This document shows positions 19,842 through 23,373 of a stretch of 23,373 bases of DNA, piece after piece. How positions within the stretch are numbered: the first letter of the stretch is position 1; each line of letters opens with the position of its first letter. This stretch comes from a virus: the IMG/VR virus record IMGVR_UViG_3300042540_000546, positions 1 to 23,373 of that record; one strand, given 5' to 3'. The notes under the pieces were generated by a model, which was not told where the DNA came from, did no database searches, and was given only the letters and a program-made list of their open reading frames with translations. Position numbers and translations under genes: made by a program.

Positions 19842-21646
19842 TATCTTCTATAGTTTTTACCGTTAACGCCGTAAACTGGATTCGTAGCGAGAAACCCGTT
19901 AAAATCTTGATCCACGGGCAAAAGACTAACTCGAATATCGTTCCGAACAGTATAACCCATTTTTTCGGCTCTTCTCACCGCGATTTGTTGCGCGTCATTA
20001 GCCAACGGATTAATTCCTTTCGCATTTATATAAACCTCTTTTTGCCAAAAGTGGTGACAATTGCCGCCGCCTTTATAAAACCAAATATTGTAATAATCCG
20101 TTCCATTGGGCCCCCATCCTCTGTTGACGGGTTTATCTTCCATTGCCTCAATATCCTCTTTTCGATATAATTTGTCAGCCGACAACATCTTTTTACAGAA
20201 TTCGCGATTACTCGAGGCGCGGCCTTTATATCTGTAACGAGTCATAAATGTAACGCCCGCGTAGTTCGTTGAATCTTGATCGCTCGGCGCCATTGGTTTG
20301 GCGCTTCCCGTGCTCGCTAGTTCGTGAGCCTCTATTTTTACGAGTTCTTCGTTTTCTAAATCGTCGTTTTCGTAGTCGACCTCGTAACTATCTATTAAAA
20401 TATACCCCTCGGGCGCGTCGGTTCCTAGCGCTATTAATTCCTCGGCTATTTCAGAGCTCAAATTTTCGTTATGCGATTCGCAGTCACAGAATTTTTTTTT
20501 TTCGTCCTCAGCCATAACGGGAGCGGCTGGGGGTGGTGTGCTATCCACTTTTACAGGTGGGGTAAGCATTAACGGTGAATTTGGAATTACTGTTATTGTT
20601 AGCCCCTCCATTTCGTAACTCAAAATTTCCTCGAGTCCCGTCGCTAGTTTGCGCTGAGCGGGTTCGACCACTTGGTTTGTAAATATTTCCAAACCGACCG
20701 CCATTTCGTCTTTATTAGAACCAAAACCGCCGCCGACGTCACGAATACCAAATAACAAAGGAGTCACCACGCGGTGAGCTACCATTATAAGCGAAGTCGA
20801 TTCTTTGGACAAAAATTCATATTGTTTATCTGCATCCGAAAGCGGAAAAGTAGTTATCTCAGGTTTCGGCGTATCGCGCTCGTTGAAAGTCATTATAAAC
20901 TTTCCCGCGTTTCTTGCGCCCGTTAACTCGCGTTCCCAATCTCTTTTTATGTCTCGCTGAGCCTCGGGGTCGGGCGCGCCCTGAAACAAACTAACTATCA
21001 TTGACGGGCTCAAACCGTTCATAATATTATTCACGTGATAAACCGAAATTTCACGCGCCAACTCAATAGAATTAATAGCCGAATAATAGTCAGGTCGGGG
21101 GTAAATATTAGCCCCGCAATACGCGAACTTATAATAAACCTGTCGCGGCTCCTCGGTATTATTTGCGGGGTTATAAACGGGGAGAAATTCGGGCTTATTT
21201 CTTTTTTTTCTAGTATTGGCCCAGTCGTTTGAATGATAAACGCCGTTAATCTCCTCCTCCTCGCCTGTTATCGCTATTCGACACTCTTCAAAAGGTAGGT
21301 GTCTAATTTTGGCCACGCTTTGCCTATCGACTGAATAAATAACCTCGATGTAATACCCCCCGAATTTTTTATAGTCATGAGCGCAACCATAAAAAACGTC
21401 GTAAGCGCCGAGGGCCTCCAAACGTTTATTATAAACGCCAGCCTCAAGACCTTTGCCCGCGAACATATCGCCAATAGAAACGCATAGAGAACCGTGAACG
21501 GCGCCCGTGGCCGCGAGCTCATTTAAGTACTGGGGGAAAAGATTATCGACGCCGTAATTAACCCAGCCTCCACGGTCGGTTTTTTCGGCTGAGCTCTTAA
21601 CGGTATAATCCGCTAGGGCTAATCTTTTGACGTTATGGGTTTCCAT
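19841..21646 (-). CDS. Portal protein with fused C-terminal domain (601 aa)
   Basis: Residues about 1-375 form a portal: VDNLFPQYLNELAATGAVHG (33-52), a long clip/stem region, VAHRVVTPLLFGIRDVGGGF (289-308), and a C-terminal helix. This dodecamer is the channel for DNA packaging and the docking site of TerL. A Pro/Ala linker (PPVKVDSTPPPAAPVM, 363-378) leads to an acidic region (about 390-445). A distinct domain then follows (about 468-545) with RYRYKGRASSNREFCKKMLS and NIWFYKGGGNCHHFW; this is a conserved module found near portal, protease and MuF-like genes of Bacteroidetes phages. An 11-A run (coding, 20502-20492) encodes EKKK at 382-385, exactly at the junction. It overlaps the upstream gene by 14 nt. 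Confidence 0.82.
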   Translation of the reverse strand: METHNVKRLALADYTVKSSAEKTDRGGWVNYGVDNLFPQYLNELAATGAVHGSLCVSIGDMFAGKGLEAGVYNKRLEALGAYDVFYGCAHDYKKFGGYYIEVIYSVDRQSVAKIRHLPFEECRIAITGEEEEINGVYHSNDWANTRKKRNKPEFLPVYNPANNTEEPRQVYYKFAYCGANIYPRPDYYSAINSIELAREISVYHVNNIMNGLSPSMIVSLFQGAPDPEAQRDIKRDWERELTGARNAGKFIMTFNERDTPKPEITTFPLSDADKQYEFLSKESTSLIMVAHRVVTPLLFGIRDVGGGFGSNKDEMAVGLEIFTNQVVEPAQRKLATGLEEILSYEMEGLTITVIPNSPLMLTPPVKVDSTPPPAAPVMAEDEKKKFCDCESHNENLSSEIAEELIALGTDAPEGYILIDSYEVDYENDDLENEELVKIEAHELASTGSAKPMAPSDQDSTNYAGVTFMTRYRYKGRASSNREFCKKMLSADKLYRKEDIEAMEDKPVNRGWGPNGTDYYNIWFYKGGGNCHHFWQKEVYINAKGINPLANDAQQIAVRRAEKMGYTVRNDIRVSLLPVDQDFNGFLATNPVYGVNGKNYRR

Positions 21647-22028
21647 TGTAAATAATATCGTCGTTAATGGTTATGGTAGGGACGTCGTAATAAATCGTCG
21701 AGCTATTTAAATCGAGCCAACCGATTCGGCAAAGACCAACAACGGCCGCGTTATTCGGGTCTAAATTTACGGCCGAATTTTGCCCGTAAACCTCGAAACG
21801 ATAGCGGCCAGGCAAAGTTAAACCGACCGTTGTAACAGTTAATTGCGTTATTCTTTGATTCTCTAAAACAATAGTCGGGACTTGAGCCAATTCCTCGCCC
21901 ACGGTTGAGTTTTCCTCGTGGATAAGAATCAGTAAATAATGAGTAAACGCCACGGCGAAATATTGCCGCGATTCGTTTAAACTTAAATAGAGCGTTTGGC
22001 TCGACTGATTTGTGTTTAAATAATTCAT
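21633..22028 (-). CDS. Hypothetical virion protein (131 aa)
   Basis: The frame is open to 22052, but that upstream part lies in the terminator hairpin, so ATG 22028 (MNYLNTNQSSQTLYLSLNES) is chosen. The 131-aa product is beta-rich and acidic (ITQLTVTTVGLTLPGRYRFE; IYYDVPTITINDDIIY), without membrane spans. It is placed between the tail-tube-like protein and the portal, and overlaps portal by 14 nt. A minor tail or decoration protein is plausible; the family is not recognised. Confidence 0.6.
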   Translation of the reverse strand: MNYLNTNQSSQTLYLSLNESRQYFAVAFTHYLLILIHEENSTVGEELAQVPTIVLENQRITQLTVTTVGLTLPGRYRFEVYGQNSAVNLDPNNAAVVGLCRIGWLDLNSSTIYYDVPTITINDDIIYNGNP

Positions 22029-22042
22029 TTGTTTATTAAAAA

Positions 22043-22064
22043 GGGCGGGCAATAAGACCCGCCC
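22043..22064 (-). terminator. Intrinsic terminator after the tail-tube-like gene
   Basis: On the minus strand, GGGCGGG-TCTTATTG-CCCGCCC forms a perfect 7-bp GC stem and is followed by TTTTTAATAAA. It lies 27 nt after the stop of the 179-aa gene and just before the 131-aa gene. It would reduce transcription into portal and lysis genes relative to the capsid and tube genes. Confidence 0.8.
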
Positions 22065-22090
22065 CGTTTAAAAGTATAACCCAATAACCA

Positions 22091-22630
22091 TCAATAAGCT
22101 GGATCGACTGTAATAGTCGCGAAATTATCAAAAGGGTCAGCTGTATAAGCCTCCAAAAAGTCGGGCTGTCCTGGCTCTTGAGCGTTAACCGTAATTTGGT
22201 ATCCGTTCAAATCGCCTTTCGCCTTTCCTGACTGATAAGAACCCGTAGTTAAAAAGGCTCCGTCGGTACGGCCAACCATTAAAATTTGATCGTCATACAA
22301 ACGAACGAAAACGGCCAATTTCGCTTTACTCATATTCTCAAGCTCTTTCTTTTTATCGTTTGAAAGTTTGCCGAGAGTAAGTTCGACCGTTTGATCGTAA
22401 TAAAGCGTTCCGTTTTCTAGGTTAGCCGTTGGAACGACAGTAAGGCCGCCCGTGTTGCGGTTCGGTTGGTAGCGGAAAATTGTCGCAGTCGGTAAGCCGT
22501 CAATGATACCGTTAGCATCGAGTGTTATTCCGCTTTGAAAGTCTTCCCAATTGCAGAAAAACACCTCTTTAACGCCGCCGACGCCCTCGTTACATTCGAG
22601 CAAAAAACCTGAAGTTAATAAACAAGGCAT
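22091..22630 (-). CDS. Putative major tail (tube) protein (179 aa)
   Basis: The N-terminus (MPCLLTSGFLLECNEGVGGV KEVFF) is a signature I associate with a Bacteroidetes phage virion family. The C-terminal half (LAVFVRLYDDQILMVGRTDG, then GKAKGDLNGYQITVNAQEPG) resembles tube-type strands in major tail proteins. The protein is beta-rich with no membrane spans. It sits directly after the major capsid gene, separated by a short hairpin, and is followed by a strong terminator, as expected for a highly expressed virion gene. A decoration or head protein is the main alternative. Confidence 0.6.
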   Translation of the reverse strand: MPCLLTSGFLLECNEGVGGVKEVFFCNWEDFQSGITLDANGIIDGLPTATIFRYQPNRNTGGLTVVPTANLENGTLYYDQTVELTLGKLSNDKKKELENMSKAKLAVFVRLYDDQILMVGRTDGAFLTTGSYQSGKAKGDLNGYQITVNAQEPGQPDFLEAYTADPFDNFATITVDPAY

Positions 22631-22647
22631 AATTTTATATTTTAAAT

Positions 22648-22665
22648 GGGGGCTTTTACACCCCC
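22648..22665 (-). terminator. Hairpin after the major capsid gene, possible attenuating terminator
   Basis: On the minus strand, GGGGG-TGTAAAAG-CCCCC forms a 5-bp GC stem followed by ATTTAAAATATAAAATT. The tail is AT-rich rather than a clean T-run, so termination would be partial. It may also protect the capsid mRNA 3' end. Confidence 0.5.
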
Positions 22666-22672
22666 GTTATTA

Positions 22673-23373
22673 TTAGAAATTTGCACCGTAGGTTGCAATG
22701 TCGCCACCGATACCGTACTGAGCACCTGCGAAGAACTTCGCAGAGAAACGAACGTTATCTTCGGCAAATTGGCCCATATCTACTAATTGGATATTGTTCC
22801 AGTCAGCGAGGACGTTTGTACCGAACCACAAATTCGACTTTTGAGCCATTAACATATGATTGTTTGGAAGACCGCCACAAACCGCGATTTGGTAACCGAG
22901 GTAGGATTTAGGCATTTCAGGGCCTCCGAAAGTATACCAACCATTTCCCGCCGCCGCGTTCACAACCATAAAGGCTTCCCATACGTTTTGTGCGATGAAA
23001 ATAGTCGGCTTCTCAGTTGCGCGCTTAACCGCAATCGGACAATGAGCCACGAGGCGTTGAATTTGGGCCACTACGTTTGTAGAGTCGATAGTTAGGGGAG
23101 TAGATACGTTAACAGTATCGCCGCCCGCGGCCATCAATGTAATGAGTCCGTCGTATTCGGTTCCAGGGTTCGCCGTAGCGTCACCGTTCCAAATCAAATC
23201 CTCGTTTTTTGCCGCGATACCCTCGAGCATATTAGCGATAAGCGTCTCGGCCAATGCTGGCTCAACCTCGCCGCGCTGAAAATCGCCCGCCGCCCAGTCA
23301 GTCAAAAAATCATTTTTGCAAATGTTTCTCTGAACTTGGAATTTCGATAGGGTCAAAACGCGCTGAGTAATTG
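22673..23373 (-). CDS. Major capsid protein (HK97-like), N-terminus cut by the right edge
   Basis: The frame is open from the right edge (first complete codon ATT at 23371), so the N-terminus is missing; the TTG at 23356 need not be the start. The visible 233 residues have the appearance of an HK97-fold capsid protein of Bacteroidetes phages: a conserved strand-helix segment (RVLTLSKFQVQRNICKNDFL), a long acidic helix, a core (GDTVNVSTPLTIDSTNVVAQ), and a late GYQIAVCGGLPNNHMLMAQK and WFGTNVLADWNN region (P-loop/A-domain strands). It ends at TAG/TAA near 22673. A hairpin and the tail-tube-like gene follow. Genes upstream of it are off the window. Confidence 0.75.
   Translation of the reverse strand, partial: ITQRVLTLSKFQVQRNICKNDFLTDWAAGDFQRGEVEPALAETLIANMLEGIAAKNEDLIWNGDATANPGTEYDGLITLMAAGGDTVNVSTPLTIDSTNVVAQIQRLVAHCPIAVKRATEKPTIFIAQNVWEAFMVVNAAAGNGWYTFGGPEMPKSYLGYQIAVCGGLPNNHMLMAQKSNLWFGTNVLADWNNIQLVDMGQFAEDNVRFSAKFFAGAQYGIGGDIATYGANF

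Noticed and set aside
21633-22052. Upstream start (MPALFNKQ) for the 131-aa virion gene at 22052
   Set aside because: The extra codons fall inside the terminator hairpin stem, and ATG 22028 follows it with sensible spacing.
1-23373. CRISPR arrays, insertion sequences, integrase and attachment sites
   Set aside because: No regularly spaced repeats, transposase motifs (DDE/HUH) or tyrosine/serine recombinase motifs were seen on either strand.

Overview
This window looks like part of a tailed, HK97-like siphophage (or prophage) of a Bacteroidetes host, probably a flavobacterium. The evidence is the family look of the structural proteins, mostly weak or absent Shine-Dalgarno sites, TAnnTTTG-like promoter elements, and tight ATGA/TAATG gene junctions. 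GC content is in the mid-40s % by eye. No integrase, excisionase, attachment site, tRNA, rRNA, CRISPR array or insertion sequence was seen, so the window does not show whether the phage is temperate.

Layout. (1) Positions 1-6542, minus strand, read right to left: a sigma-like protein, a Cys-rich protein, a 50-aa motif peptide, a terminase small subunit, a tail assembly chaperone with a programmed -1 frameshift, a tail-terminator/tail-fibre fusion, an 86-aa protein, a gp10-like tail completion protein and a partial virion protein cut by the left edge. (2) Positions 6543-6627: a divergent control region. (3) Positions 6628-8610, plus strand: four small overlapping genes, the last a small HTH protein coupled to the terminase large subunit. 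(4) Positions 8611-8741: a palindrome-rich control region. (5) Positions 8742-17762, plus strand: the early DNA-metabolism operon. It holds a Rad52-like annealing protein, a YqaJ exonuclease, a SNF2-like helicase with an adjacent DNA methyltransferase, a DUF6291-like replication protein, a DnaB helicase, NinG and many small genes. (6) Positions 17761-17783: a bidirectional terminator. (7) Positions 17783-23373, minus strand, read right to left: major capsid protein (cut by the right edge), tail-tube-like protein, a small virion protein, portal fused to an extra C-terminal domain, head-tail connector, a 30-aa basic peptide, two holin-like genes and a T7-lysozyme-type amidase.

How it works together: the rightward operon probably supplies recombination, replication and DNA modification. 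The two leftward blocks supply packaging, heads, tails and lysis. The sigma-like gene starts one of the leftward blocks, so it could switch on late transcription (inference).

Most notable observations: a well-supported tail-chaperone frameshift (U_UUU_UUU inside a nine-T run, opening an 87-codon extension that has no start codon of its own and ends in an ATGA overlap with the next gene); the apparent complete absence of CCGG in 23.4 kb; an 11-A run at the domain junction of the fused portal, where slippage would release a short portal; a tail terminator fused to a fibre; separation of the small and large terminase genes onto opposite strands; and an AT-richer helicase-methyltransferase pair.
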